Shown: positions 10,794-23,500 of the stretch, in pieces
Layout of the letters: each line of letters begins with the position of its first letter
Position numbering within the stretch: the first letter of the stretch is position 1
NCBI GenBank assembly: GCA_951799445.1
Contig: OX637288.1
Coordinates: 46,515,288 to 46,579,287, forward strand
DNA from: Pseudisothecium myosuroides
Taxonomy: Eukaryota; Streptophyta; Bryopsida; Hypnales; Lembophyllaceae
Direction: 5' to 3'
DNA: 64,000 nt
Position numbers and translations under genes: made by a program
Notes under the pieces: model-generated
What the model was told of the DNA's origin: nothing
The model's input: only the letters and a program-made list of their open reading frames with translations
The model's database searches: none

Positions 10794-12799
10794 GAATTCA
10801 AAAACTATAGATTTGAAGTTGAATTCTAAATTGAAGTTCCTTTGCAACATGATGGTATCTCCAAAAAAATATTAGACATTATTTTGTATTAGAATCAAAA
10901 CTCTAATGAGATATATTGGACTTATGATCTTAATAATAACTAGCGGTTGGCACTTGCTATGCTACGCATTCATCATTATAATTTTATAAGAATTTTTATA
11001 TATTAGATAGAATGTAGAACAAAAATTTCAATAAATCTTCAAATAAAAATGACTAAAATCTTTATATAATTTTTTTTATAAATAAGCATATATTGAAATG
11101 TACAATAGAAATTTATTGAATGATGAATGAAACATATGCAAAGGTAAATCCTTAGAATAAAAGATACACAAACATTAGAATGCATTAGAAATTTGACTCC
11201 ATTGCTCTATTGTTACAAAAAATGGCAACCCAAATTGAAGAATTGAAATGAAAAACTTATGAATTTCAAAAACTTTGTGAATAGCTTAATTGTTGTGAAA
11301 TCCAAAATTGCTTCAATTGAATAAATTTCTCAAAATCATTTGGTAGTAGCAATAGAAAATTGAAATCATGAAAGCTCAAAGCTCACAAAAGCACAAAATC
11401 ATAGAAGTGCAAAGAAGTGTAAAGCCAAGAGAAGCAGTGGATTTGTTACTTCTATAATATCATCCTATGGATTTTCTTTAATATCACCTTAATTGCAACA
11501 ACTACATTATTTCTATAATATCAACCTTTGTAAAAAGTGATATTACAAAAGTGATTGCAAACTGCTACTCTATTTCTGTAATATCACATTGTGTGAAAAT
11601 ACAATTTCTATGTATGCATGATTAAAAATATTTTTATAAAATATTTTAAATAATTATTTTAATGACTTATTGAAATCATTATCATGAATTATATTCAAAT
11701 ATATCAAAATTTTACTAATATGTGATACAATGAATGCGTAGCATAGCAAGCATGAGCCCCTAGTATTAATGGTAGCATTTGTGATATCACAGAGGGGCTT
11801 ATGATTTTAGTAGTATGAATGAATGGTGGATGCAAATATCAACAATGATTGCATTTTAAAGCAATTCAAGGACAAATCATGAGCAAGATGAGGCAATGCA
11901 AAATTTTCCCATACAAAAAGTTACATAATATGTGGGTTGCAAGTTTTTTGTAATTTATTTCCAAAATTGAAATTACTATGAATTTTGGAAGCATAAAAGC
12001 GCTCAACATCATAGCAAATGTCTAGACTTTTCTAATTCTGATCATTCACTACTTTCCCGCTCACTACTTCCTACTTTCTTGCTCACTACTTCCAGACATG
12101 TGTTATGACCTTATTAGTCCCAACCTTGAAAAGGAGAAAAAAAACATTTAAAGCTTTGGTTGGAAGTTTGTTCCATCCTTGTTTGGAAATGGTTGCACCC
12201 TAGAGGTTGGATATGGGTCCACGGTCGGGAATGGATGGTCTTGTATTATGTGATTGTAATGAGTTTGAATACTTGACCATGGTCTGAGGCAAGGAATTGG
12301 GGAAGAGGCCTAGATGCAAATCTCTACTAAAGGAAATCATTTGATCCTATGATGGTGGAAAACTACAAAAATACAGTGAGGTCATTTTGCAAATCAGATG
12401 ACGTTCAAATCTATAATTTCTTTTATAATTTCCAATTCGAGTAGAAATTGCACTTTATAAGCTTCATTTCATTAGACAAAGTGGGATTCATTTTCAAAAA
12501 ATCCATTTTTATGGTTAAAATTTACGTGAAGAATAAATAGCAAAAATAGCCAAAATGCACTGCAAGGGTGATCTGTGGATTAAGCATCTTCTACTTTAGA
12601 AAAGTCAATAATACCATAATGAGAGGATTTGCAATACTATTCATTGAAAATATACTCAAGCAACTTCTAAAAAAAATATTGGATGAAAAAACATTTTTTT
12701 CCATCTTACAATCGTGGGTGAAGTCAACCACAACATTTAATGTCTGTAGCATCCTTTTAGGATTAAACATCTAATTGTAAAATTTTAATTAAAAAGATG
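10794..12799. other. Intergenic, no gene seen
   Basis: AT-rich sequence without a recognisable gene, RNA or transposon terminus. It separates hairpin MITE copies 1 and 2. Confidence 0.45.
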
Positions 12800-13021
12800 C
12801 ACTACAAGAGAAAGGGGTGTTTTAAGTGAGCTTTTAAGTATATTCCTAGACATAAGATTATAAGCAACGACTTTTAAGGAGATTTTCAGCAAAAATTTAC
12901 TTAAAACACATGTGTTTTAAGTAAATTTTTGCTGAAAATCTCCTTAAAAGTCGTTGCTTATAATCTTATGTCTAGGAATATACTTAAAAGCTCACTTAAA
13001 ACACCCCTTTTTCTTGTAGTT
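12800..13021. mobile_element. Hairpin MITE with CACTA termini, copy 2
   Basis: 222 bp with the same layout and end sequences as the copy at 10569. The left end is CACTACAAGAGAAAGGGGTG; the right end TTCTTGTAGT has lost its final G. Flanking triplets ATG and AAC do not match, so the duplication has decayed or an end base has changed. Internal sequence differs from copy 1 by scattered substitutions that are mirrored in both arms (for example ATTCCTAGACATAAGATTATAAG). Confidence 0.82.
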
Positions 13022-14063
13022 AACTTGTGCTTGAAAGGTGTCTAATTTTGCAATCTACTTTAATTGTAGAACACCAAAGAAGATATTTTGTGTGCTTTGG
13101 AGAGGCCTTGAGGATGGAAGAAAATGATTTTTTGTCTTCACTTTTTTGAGGGAGTTTCTTGAACCGTTCCAATTTACGTGAAAGATGTTGTGTATTCTAT
13201 CCTTGTGATATTTTGACTTTCCTACATAAGAAAATGGCAAATCTAGAGATAATTGTGTTAGTAGTGTGTTTTGGCAATTTGTGTTTCTTTATTGGAATCC
13301 AAATTTAAGCAATAAACATGATTGTTTAAAACTTGAGACCAACTAAAGAAATGAAACTTATGAAGTCTAGTTCCATACCAATCTAAAATATAAAAAATGA
13401 CTAAATTTGAACATTAAAAATGACTAAATTTGAATATTTTATTGTAATTAAATTTTGGACAAATTATCATAAAGTGTTGCTATTCTAATTTTAATATGAC
13501 TTGGTTAACTTTTGCACCGTGGTAAATTACACTATAATATACACCTACAAAAATATTTCCAAATTTTTTAGCATATTTTGTATTTGATATGAATTTATCA
13601 CTTTTAATTTAAAATTTGTAGCAATTTTATATTTTTACAAATAATTGTCAAATTTTTACAATTTATAGGAGATACACAATCACATCTCTAAAAAATAAAT
13701 GTACATTATATTTCATTCATATATAGTTACAAAATAGGAGTATACAAAGAGAGCAATTTTGAAGTTTGAAAAAATGGTCATAGGCTCATCTTTTCAAGGA
13801 TGATGGACAAAGCTTAAAGCAACTCCAATAGTACCCCAAGCAAGTCTAACTTAGTGTTAACTTTTAGGATGAAAAGTGTGTTTGACCTTGTTAAAATATC
13901 CTTTGGGAGACAACAAAAATTGCAATTTTGTTGGGGACAACCGAATTTTGCCAAATCTCCTTTTTCTCCCACAAATGGTTCATTGGATTAGCAGTGACGG
14001 AAATTCATTTTCCTTTCAACCCCTATGAGCCTCGTAGTTCGTCTGAAGACAAAATAGTGAGTT
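13022..14063. other. Intergenic, no gene seen
   Basis: Low-complexity AT-rich sequence with only short open frames and no recognised family. Confidence 0.4.
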
Positions 14064-14691
14064 CTAAGGTAGGAGGTTGTAAAAGTGACCGGCCTCTTCA
14101 GATGAATCCTATATTTAGGTCTTAAATAGACATGGAGTGGTCCTTGAATGAATCTCTTTAGTCACTGAGAGAATCGAGAGAAAAGTATTGAGTATTGTAA
14201 GAGCCAATCGTTGGCCTTGATTTCTTCAAATCACTTTAGAAGTTGCAAGTGGACGGATTTTGGAAGACCTACACTACAAGAGAAAGTGGTGTTTTAAATA
14301 TAGTCCTAGTAGTATAGTCTTTTAAGTATTGACCTAAAAGGGGCGTTTTTAGTAAAATTTTACTAGAAATACATGTGTTTTCAGAATTTTTTTACTAAAT
14401 ACACTTCTTTTAGGTCATTACTTAAAGGACTATACTACTAGGACAATACTTAAAACACCCCTTTCTCTTGTAGTGCTAGGGTCACAGATAGGTGCCTACA
14501 TAAAAAATCTTTGAAAATTCACAAGTAATTCAAAAATGCTTCAAAAGAATATGAAACCACTTGTGTTATGTTCCACATCCGTTTTTCTTTCTCTGATAAA
14601 TGATCTAAAAATATTTATGTTCATGAAAACCTATGAAAAAGGTGGACCAGCCCTTTAAATGGTCGCTTCTAGAGCCTCCGTTCTACCTTAG
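14064..14691. mobile_element. MITE with AAGGTAGGAGG termini, interrupted by a CACTA hairpin
   Basis: The left end CTAAGGTAGGAGGTTGTA and the right end, whose reverse complement is CTAAGGTAGAACGGAGGCTC, form inverted termini. On the reverse strand the body matches the element at 29508-29928: GGCTGGTCC-CCTTTTTCAT, ATATTTTTAG-TCATTT-TCAGA, CAAGTGGTTTC, TTTTGAATTACTT-TGAATTTTCAAA and TGTGACCCTAG occur in the same order. The CACTA hairpin at 14272-14475 splits it. Removing that insert leaves about 420 bp, close to the length of the uninterrupted relative. Confidence 0.7.
14272..14475. mobile_element. Hairpin MITE with CACTA termini, copy 3, nested
   Basis: 204-bp palindrome from CACTACAAGAGAAAG to CTTTCTCTTGTAGTG with perfect 3-bp duplications CTA (14269-14271 and 14476-14478). 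It sits inside the MITE at 14064-14691. The uninterrupted relative at 29508-29928 reads GACCCTAGGTCTTTC across the same site, so the filled and empty sites can be compared directly. Confidence 0.88.
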
Positions 14692-15771
14692 TAGTCAGAA
14701 AATCAAGTAACGAAATAGTGTCCCTGTGAATTTTGTATGCCCAAATTGCGTAATTGTCACTCTTGAGTGATTTGGCTCTCTTGCCGTTGCAGAGAAGGAC
14801 GGAGCTTCAAGCTGCATTGCCCCTTGCAAGGATTGCTCCCGCTTGTTCCTTCGCTTGCTTGTTCGTTCGTTCTTTCGTCTGTTTGATTTTTGTCTACTCA
14901 TTAGTCCTGCTCGCTGCACAAACCTGAAGCCAAACAAAGGCCGCTCGCTGATCATGGTAAGAACATCTGCATTCGTTCAACTTCACCACGCCGCCTGCGT
15001 GCATGTCGCCTCCCCTCCATGCAAGCAGCATTGTCTTTTCTTGTTTCTAGTTTGTTGCTCTGGTAGCTCCCTGAATTTGGGTTGACGATATGTATCAATT
15101 GTGGCCAATTTAGCTAGGATGAGGCTTTTGTTAGTTTGGTTGCTTCTACCGAAATACAAGTTCTCACAATTTACACGAAACCTGTCTTGAAATCTGGTTA
15201 TCCAATCACATTTGAGTCCTCTTCAATTGTCCTTCGGTCTTGTAGCTCGAGAGTTTGTCAACAGTTGGAGGAAATACGAATCTATGCTATTGGGCTCATT
15301 ACACCTTATACTTCAGTTGCACCCAAGTGAGTTGCTGAGATGACGGACAGAACTAGGAAACCTAAAGAGGAACAATAGGGTCTGAATGGAAAAACGATAA
15401 TTTTTGAAGCTCATTTTAGGGTTTGAGTAGTACTATACTGTGGCGAAGAGCGAGTGATACTGAGCCCAACTGCTGTACCGTGCGGCTGGGGTTCTCTCTC
15501 TCGTACTACAGTTCATATTTCAGGGGGCTTTCGCGATGCTTGGAAGTGAGGTCTTGCAAATTGAATACTCACGTGATTATAATTGTGTGACTGACAGTTT
15601 TGAACGAGCAGGGAGAAGTCTAGAAAGATGTAGGCAATGGAAGTCCCAACTCATGATGCACAACCAAATTACCTTCAAGTAGCAAAGCTCTTGCGAGAGC
15701 AGCTGAACTAATTTCTAGAAGGTGGCAGTGGAGAACTTCCTGGCGCAAAGTTACCTAATAAAGGACACAAA
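14692..15771 (+). other. Probable leader region and leader intron of the F-box gene
   Basis: A pyrimidine-rich stretch around 14780-14955 ends in ATGGTAAGAA, a strong donor pattern at about 14956. An acceptor-like ACGAGCAG precedes GGAGAAG at about 15613. This would give a 5' untranslated exon, an intron of about 650 bp and a second leader part before the ATG at 15772. This is inference from splice-like signals only. Confidence 0.3.
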
Positions 15772-16737
15772 ATGAGACGACACTTACTTGATATGGCCGC
15801 TTCCCACAAGGTTGGTTCATGTACCCTCATGGATCCTGTTCTTTGGGAACGTCTTCCGAGGGAGTTGCTGGTGCTTGTCCTGGCATGTCTCCCAGTGCCC
15901 GAAATCACCCGCCTGCGGTGCCGGCTCTCCAAAGAATGGACCATGAACATGGAGTTCAACCGAGCATGTGACGATGTGAACCAAACCATGGCGGGACTTC
16001 TTTCGTATACAGGACAAGCCAATGAGTTCTTGGTAAGAATCTTAGATTTCGGCAAACACATATGGTTGTATGAGTACCGCTTCCGCTTGACAAATCGGGG
16101 GAATGCACCTAGTTGGTTTGATTCCGTTGGGATCCAAAGTGTTTGGATGCCGATGGCAGGCGATGGTGGATTGGTCTGCCTTGTCTCCACTTGGAACTAC
16201 ACGGAGGCAAATCCCTTGTGCATTGTGGTGATCAATCAATTGACACGAGTTCAACATGAGCTCCCTCCTCTGCAACATGTTTACACTGTCCCACCCACAT
16301 TGGTGCACATGAAAGTGGACTCGGAGACCAAAGGGTATAAAGTGATTGTCATAGTCAAAATGGAAGGTCGTCACACAGAAGAAACATATGATTCTGTTTC
16401 GAGGCAATGGAGCAGAGCAGTGCCATCTTGGGGTCGCATTTCCGGTCATATGTGTAAATGGAAGATTTGTGATCACATTTATTTTCGCATGAAAAGTTCA
16501 AAGTTTTGTGCATATGACCTTGAAGAAGGGAAACTGGAGCTCTTGCATAATAGTTTATTCTGTCAGGACAGAGGACAAGGAGCGTGTGTGGTGCACTACG
16601 AGCTTGCGGGTGACGGTATGGTTGTGTTGCAGAAACAGTTGAACTTTTTGAACTTTTCTAGGAGTGAGTGGCACAAGCTCCCGGAAAACCAAAATGCTTC
16701 TGTGATGAGTCGAGTTTTTTGGCACGTTATTCCATAG
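15772..16737 (+). CDS. F-box family protein
   Basis: An uninterrupted frame of 321 residues. Residues about 24-62 form an F-box: LWERLPRELLVLVLACLPVPE followed by ITRLRCRLSKEW. This motif binds SKP1, so the protein is probably a substrate adaptor of an SCF ubiquitin ligase. The remaining 260 residues resemble the beta-propeller-like C-terminal region of plant F-box/Kelch-type proteins in style (YDSVSRQWSRAVPSWG, FCAYDLEEGKLELL, MVVLQKQLNFLNFSRSEWHKLP), but no clear Kelch repeat array was seen. The substrate is unknown. The ATG at 15772 was chosen because it begins the open frame in good context; the next Met codons (15793 and 15829) would also keep the F-box. Confidence 0.85.
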   Translation: MRRHLLDMAASHKVGSCTLMDPVLWERLPRELLVLVLACLPVPEITRLRCRLSKEWTMNMEFNRACDDVNQTMAGLLSYTGQANEFLVRILDFGKHIWLYEYRFRLTNRGNAPSWFDSVGIQSVWMPMAGDGGLVCLVSTWNYTEANPLCIVVINQLTRVQHELPPLQHVYTVPPTLVHMKVDSETKGYKVIVIVKMEGRHTEETYDSVSRQWSRAVPSWGRISGHMCKWKICDHIYFRMKSSKFCAYDLEEGKLELLHNSLFCQDRGQGACVVHYELAGDGMVVLQKQLNFLNFSRSEWHKLPENQNASVMSRVFWHVIP

Positions 16738-19464
16738 GGAATCCATATGTAAGACTACGCAGAGGGTACTATTTGCATCAGTTTAGGCATTTGAACCAAT
16801 ATGCAGGAGTGTGCTTTCATTGGATGATCAGTGTAAAAGGTCTGGAGAGATCTGCAGAGAGATTGCGAGATTGTTGAGTGCCGTGGCATCGGAGACTGGT
16901 CGGAGAGAGATTGATCATAAGTGAAGAAATCGAGAGTTTGAGCAGAAGTGATTTTGAGGGAAGTCACTGAGCGTGAGAGATGGAGCGCTGTAATGGTGAT
17001 CTTCGTCGTTTGAGATGGAGACAAATTGGGAGGCGTTAATGTTGTGAAACCCTAAATTGCGGTGGCTGGAATTCGTGAAGAAGAAATTGGGAACGAAAGT
17101 CGCTCGCTGGCTGGGGTTCAGTTACGGTCGGTGGAGGAGGCAAGAATGCTGTGACGCTCACCACAGATGCCCACGAATTTTGAACTTTCTCCTGAATTTT
17201 GAGCTGGGCGACATTCTTGTAAAGGGGTTCCTGCTCCACAATTTTTTGGATTGTTGTTTTGGTCAATTCATAAGCTGCTTGTGTTGTGTGAGCTGTTGTA
17301 ATAACTTAGCGTTATACAGTACAAGCTGTCTTTGATTGTGCAAGACTTAGGAACTAGATTTATTTATTATTTTTCATACCAGTCTTCTTCCAAGTTCAAT
17401 GAGTTCTGGAGTTTAGAATTTAGGGTTGGAAATCCTCGTCTCCTTGCTTCCCCAATCGCTACAGCCTATTTGGGCTTGCATTATTGCGTTCCTTGTGTAT
17501 CCATTCTAATCGGTATGAGGAATTTTCTTTGTTGTGAGCCTGACTTGAGCTGCACACATATTATTTTGCAACAGCACGAAGAATTAGGGTTTTGATGTTT
17601 GTTAATTTGTTTGAGTTTATTCTGGCCATAGTGATGAGAGATCGATTGAAGTAGTGATGAAACTCAGAGGCTGCAAGTGGATGCAAAGCTTTGATTGGAA
17701 GAATGAAGGTTTGGTGCAGCTATGGTTGACTGAGTAGGTTTTGAAGAAACTGGTGTGTGCTCATTTGAAATTCGCGTGAGTTGATGATGTAAATCTCTGT
17801 TTTGTTCACTTGCTTTCTTTTCAAATTATTTGATTCATTTGAGCAGGAGGAGACATCGAAGACAATCCACTGTTGTTTCTTTTCTTTGCCTATTGCAGAG
17901 TGCACCATGATGGAGCTGGGTTTAGAGAATATTCAAGAGTTTGAAGTTTGTCATGCTACAGTGAAGTGACTTGAGGCTGATTTTTCAGTGACTATTTAAT
18001 TAGCAGCTGTTTAGCTTGAGAAGCTGCGCTGTTGATTGTTCCTGAATATGGAGTGATTGGAGCTTATATTTTTACTTAGACTGTTCTCAATATTTTAGGA
18101 CAATCTGTTTTTTTACTTGCGAGTGTGATCCTCTTTCAAAATCCTGCTTGCCTGCATGAGCAACGGCCTGATATCACAGAAGAGAGCATGTTTTGACGCT
18201 ACACAATCTGAAATTTGAATTTGAAACCTTGAATGCCTGATTTTAATTGATTGCATCAAGTGTATACAGATCAGAATTCTTCATTGGAAAGTTGCACGGG
18301 TGTAGGGTTTTTGCATGGTAAGAGGTTCTTGGACCATGGTAATAGAGTCTTTGCATCCATGGTTTTAGGTATTAGATTACACGCTTTTAAGATTAACTTT
18401 GGGTGGTTTCAGGATTAATTCTTGAGCATATTTGGAAATTGGGCCCACGTTTGCATGTAAGTTTGGTGGCATTCATTTTGCATATGTATTTTGGACTATT
18501 TGACCAGAGATCGAATTTAAAAGCTAAAATGGAAATAAATGTTAGTACAAAATTTCAACCTTCTACTTTTGCATACTAAGACAATTTGATGCAGAATACA
18601 AGATCGCTAGGCATTGTGCATTAAGTACAATATATAGGCTCATAGTTTTCATTGGATCAACTTTGTGAAAATACAAATTTTTCCCCTCTTGATGAAATGT
18701 CCAAAATCAAAAGCCTTATGGGTTTTGAAAGTTTGATTGCAAATTAGACAATGTGCTAACAAAGAGGGCAAGGAGTTGGACAAGCAATTAAGAATGTTGT
18801 GTATTTATTTTTTGTTAATTTTGAATGGTATAATTTGCAATTTGTGAAGCCAAAATAGGCAAAAAAATTCTACGCAATCTTACATTAGTATGGAAAAATA
18901 GCATGTGTTTTGTAGATGAAGAATTTTTTTTCCCCCTTTATCACTCAATGGCCTAAAATGGCAATTTTTATCAAATTTTAGATCCATTAGCTCAAATTCT
19001 AGTGTAAATTCAAGAATTTTGTTTCTTTTGATTTTTTAATTGATTAAGAGAAGGACAATTTTGTATTAAACATTGGGATTTTGATTCTTCCAAAAGATGA
19101 ATTCTCCAAATACAATTGAAATTTTGCTCACAAAGTTGCTTTTTTATTGGTCATCCTCTCAATGCAAGTTGATTTTGGATATATTAGATACCTTCATTAT
19201 CTTTTGAAAATTGGCAAGCAAATAACTAATACAATTGCCTACCCAATGGTCCAAACTACCAAAGTAAAATAATGCCTCTTCTATAAAGTTGAGTCAAACT
19301 ATGCTTACTCTATTGGGTAATGCCCAAAACCTCTTTTCTTATAATTTTGCAGTCTATTAAAGGTAAAATGGGCTAATTTTTTTTAATACCTTCCTATAGT
19401 AGTCTAATACAAATTTGTTCAACTAATAGTATAAATATATTTTTAAATTTCAATTATGTAGAGT
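16738..19464. other. Region behind the F-box gene, no gene supported
   Basis: 16738 to about 18050 is less AT-rich than the rest and may hold a long 3' untranslated region. Short frames (17057-17335 and 17332-17595 on +) resemble no family. From about 18400 the sequence is plain AT-rich intergenic DNA. Confidence 0.4.
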
Positions 19465-19685
19465 GCTAGTATGTGAGCATAGAATCTATAAGCCCATGAG
19501 CCTAAGAGTCTATATTATAGACACCTTCTATAGTTATAAGTGTCTATGTTATAAAGTACCTATGTTACAAACTCTTTCCATGTTATAGTGTACCTATGTT
19601 ATAAACACCTTTAAATGGTTGTAGATACATACCTACAATTGGATACAAGGCTCAAAGGCTCAGGTCTCTACACTCATGTGCTAGC
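19465..19685. mobile_element. MITE-like element with GCTAG termini, copy 1
   Basis: The left end GCTAGTATGTGAGCATAG and the right end, whose reverse complement is GCTAGCACATGAGTGTAG, are inverted, and both continue into a GAGCC-containing segment. The middle holds repeated CTATGTTATA and TATAGACACC strings. A related element in the opposite orientation lies at about 42050-42198. No clear target duplication was found. Confidence 0.5.
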
Positions 19686-20533
19686 ATTGTTGTGGTTGCA
19701 TTAGTTGATATGACTTCTTATGTTCAATTAGACACCAATTGTATTTAACAAATGAAGAATCCTTAAATGATTTTACTCAACAAGATCCTAAATCAAATTC
19801 ATGTAGATTTTTAAAACCTACATATCATTACATATTACATTTGAAATTTAAGAAATTTTTAAAATTTTGGATTCCAATATCTATAATAACTAAAAATATA
19901 AAATACAAAATGGTGACAATAGATTACACATTTCTTTTGGGAGTCACTTTGATAATGGGCGCCATCCACAAACATCTTGTGGCTCTAATTCTCTACTTAG
20001 TAATTGGCAAAATTTAGTGTTCTTTAGGGATCCAACATAATATTGAATTTGTATTATCTTAATGTAAAGAAGTAAGGGCAAGCTTCCATGCTTTTTTAGA
20101 CCGAATAAGCTTTATTGCTTCAAAGCCAAAACTTGATTCCATACACTCTTCGGTATACAATCCCGTTCAGTTTTGTAAGACCAAATTTTAATTGCATATA
20201 GTGTATTTTTATGTTACCATAGGCAAAAGAAGAAGTTTGATACCTCTTTGCCATAAATTATATTAAATTGAAAAAAATAGGTTCAACATCCAATTTTGAA
20301 TTCATTAAAGTTCAACATTTTTTTACTCAATTTAATTAAAATTTAGCAAGCTTGTGTTTCTCACATAACTTCACAAGCCATTTAATGTTTGATTTGTAGA
20401 GAGAAGACCTTGCTTCAAATTATTCCATATCCTTTGAGAATTGAAGAAGTGCAATAAACTTCTCTAGCCTCTCCACTCCTCACAATTCATGAGTGAAGTT
20501 AGCCCTTCATTTCACCATTCAAAATTATCTCGA
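19686..20533. other. Intergenic, no gene seen
   Basis: AT-rich sequence. The open frame at about 19739-20017 has no recognisable domain and very AT-rich codons, so I do not call it a gene. Confidence 0.4.
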
Positions 20534-20728
20534 CACTATAAGAGAAAGGATTTTTTTAAGAGACATGTATAATCCTAGTAATATAGTTCTATAAGTTTTG
20601 ACCTTTTAATGCAATTTCTGGTAAAATTTTGTTGAAAATACATGTATTTAGTAAAATTTTACAAAAAATTGCATTAAAAGGTCATCATTTATAGGACTAT
20701 ACTTAAAACATCCCTTTCTCTTGTAGTG
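20534..20728. mobile_element. Hairpin MITE with CACTA termini, copy 4, degraded
   Basis: 195 bp from CACTATAAGAGAAAGGAT to CATCCCTTTCTCTTGTAGTG. The arms still pair (ATGCAATTT against AAATTGCATTAAAAGGTCAT) but with more mismatches than copies 1 and 2. Flanking triplets CGA and TAA differ, so no duplication is visible. This looks the oldest of the four copies. Confidence 0.7.
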
Positions 20729-22828
20729 TAATAATTTGTAGTGCATGTGATACTTCACTCAAAATTATTAAGTTTTTTGCATTATGTGACTTTAATTTCA
20801 ATTGATTTTGATTGATGAAACCACTAATTTCCAACAAAAATTGACTTCACATTTTTGAAATATTTTTTGCCAAACTTGCTTTAGGGCTATTATAGAGCAT
20901 TTTCTCCCAATAAAATTCTTGTAGCATTGAAGATAGGAGTCCAATAATATAATATTCGAGAAAATTAAACACATCTCAAAGTGTTAATTAATACAATAAA
21001 CACAATGTTATAATTTTTATAATATAAAAATGAAAAAATAAAACTAATTAAAATTTTAAGATTTACATTAAAATTATTTTAAAATTAGTATTATTCAATT
21101 TATATTACAAGCTTTTATTTTTATTAAAAGAGACATTAGAGACAGTTAAAAAAAATTCATCTAGAAAATGAAGTCTATTCAACTTCATTTTGAATTTGTT
21201 CATTTAAAATGTCGAGGCTTAATCCAAATTCTTTTAAGAAGTTATTTTATAAATTTTGTAATACTATGACAAGCAAACCTCAAACCTCAAAGGCTTTTTG
21301 ACGCTAGTTGGCAAGTCTATAAAAATGAAAGAAAGTTGCATATCTAAGCATTAACTTTGGTTTATAGAGATTTCAATCTTGTTCCTACAAAAACTAGCAT
21401 TAATAGCAATACATAAGAAGCCAATGAGTGCTTCTTCTAAAGATGTTCAAAATGAAAAAAACATTCTTTTTATGCACATTGTCAATCAGTGTAAGTTTAA
21501 ACTGCAAATATCTTTGAACCATAATAAATGAAGTATCTCCAACCATTTTTTAAGATGGTCGGTGTAAATTAAGAGTCTATTCATCTCAGGTCCCATTTGG
21601 TTATGGAAGAGATTCTACCTATTCATAACAATGAAATTAATTAAGTGTTTGTTGGTCGTTGCAAGAAAGAGTGTCCATTTTTGTTCCACTTTGGCTGTTT
21701 TCGGCTAGTACTCCCAGTACTATGAGCTTTTTGCATATGATTTTTTAAAAATAAAATAAAATAAATGTAATTAGTATAACACTAAAAATAGCATATCACC
21801 AAAATTTTAGACCTAAAAAAAATCTAGGTCAAAAGTTATTCACAAAAAAGTGTGAGCTGAAAATTTGAAGAAAATACATACTTTGACGTTTTAATTTGTA
21901 AAAAATAGGAAAAAACATTTTCAAAGAAACTAAAAATAGAAAATTTGGAAGGACTTCATGATGAAGGGATTTCAACAAAAAAATGATCTTAAAACCATAC
22001 TCATTGTTCAGAACTACGCGTGCAAAGTAACCCTTTTTGCATGGGTGTGGAGGATATAAAATAAATTATTTTTTAATTCCCCTTGGTAGAAACATGACTT
22101 CCTAATATGGAAATAGACCATAGAAATTTCAGCTCCAAATCATTAAATTTGGGGACTCCTTACGTAGTAAAAACTCCTAAAACTCAAAACGTGACATATT
22201 AAGTTAATTGATTTTTAAATAAAAAATGATTTTTTAAATGTCTAAAAAATATGAGATATGATGACACTCAAGACATACATCTTCAATAAAAATTTCAAAT
22301 TCATGCGAGTCATGCTGCAGAAGTTATTGCAAGTGGAAGCTACAACTTTCTTGTTGTGACGGAAACCTAGTACCACTCTTTCTTGCAATGACCCGTTGTA
22401 TATAAGGGAGTTTGTAATTTTGATTCTACATTAGTTTAAGTATTGTTGGGATGTTAATGGTTGTCGTTGCAAGTAACAATGTGCATGTGTATTGTGGTAT
22501 ATATTTGTGGAATTGAGTGGACATGTATGGTTTTGTAAATTTATCTATATATCTGTATATGTGAAGGTGAATTAACTTTATATATTGGATTTCGTAATGG
22601 GCTTTGTGAGTGTATTATTTGATTTTGTTCATTATTGTATTATGTTAGATCAAGGATATAGGATAGTGCTTGATTATTATTATTATTTTTTTGGTGAAGG
22701 AGTATGAATGTAGAATATTAATTGCAATGTTGTTAATAGGCGTATATAGGGTGTTTGATGGCGGATAGTGGTTGGTATATGTGTGGTTCCTCTTACTCCA
22801 ACCAAATGACTATTAAGGATTGTGTGTT
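20729..22828. other. Intergenic, no gene seen
   Basis: AT-rich, with homopolymer and low-complexity runs. No coding region, RNA gene or transposon end recognised. Confidence 0.4.
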
Positions 22829-23500
22829 CCACATTAGGGACCATTTGAGGTCATTGGAAGGCCTTTGTGGGGCAGCAACTTGTGGAACAAAGGACGGTGC
22901 CACCTGTGCTTTCTATTGTGTCATTAATGTTACCATGCTGCCAATGATGTTGGAATTCCAAGAGTGCAGCCAATGAGGAAGGTTTGGCCACAACCCAGGT
23001 GGAATGTGGACAATTTGTGGGTCAATAAACTACAATTATTTTATAGAAGCACAACAATTGACAATGGTCTTGTCCTCGAGTTCCTTGTACGCATATGCAA
23101 AGGATAAACAATTTTTAATTGAATAACTTCAATATAATAAGCTATGAAGGATTTGAAATGAATACTTTAACCATCAAAATGAATAGTTTAACCAACAAAG
23201 AGAATACCACTTGTCCTAACGTGCGGCCAATTCACTCAGTGCAAGAACTTGATGTGACTAGAATTTTGGTAGCATAGAACTTGACGTGATTGGAATTTTG
23301 GTAGCATGTGTGACATTGTTGACACATATGTAGACACTTGGCCGCGGCTTAATACCAGCAACAATGAGATGTAGACATTTGAATGGCTACCTACCCATAG
23401 CTGGAAGCTTGCCCGCGCCAAAATTCTAGAGATTTATCTTGCCTGAGGCCACTCTATAAGGCCTTCCAATGACCTCAAATGGTCTCTAATGTCTATATGT
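22829..23500. repeat. Inverted-repeat element of about 0.7 kb
   Basis: ACATTAGGGACCATTTGAGGTCATTGGAAGGCCTT-type sequence at about 22832-22868 recurs inverted at about 23460-23495. Weaker inverted similarity continues inward (ATGTTACCATGCTGCCAATG against CATGCTACCAAAATTCC). Within it, a unit of about 32 bp is repeated head-to-tail at about 23247-23310 (TTGATGTGACTAGAATTTTGGTAGCAT, then TTGACGTGATTGGAATTTTGGTAGCAT). It may be a decayed transposon; the superfamily is unknown. Confidence 0.5.

Noticed and set aside
17057..17595. Possible small genes behind the F-box gene
   Set aside because: Two overlapping frames of about 90 codons with Cys/Leu-rich products, no domain, and position consistent with 3' untranslated sequence.
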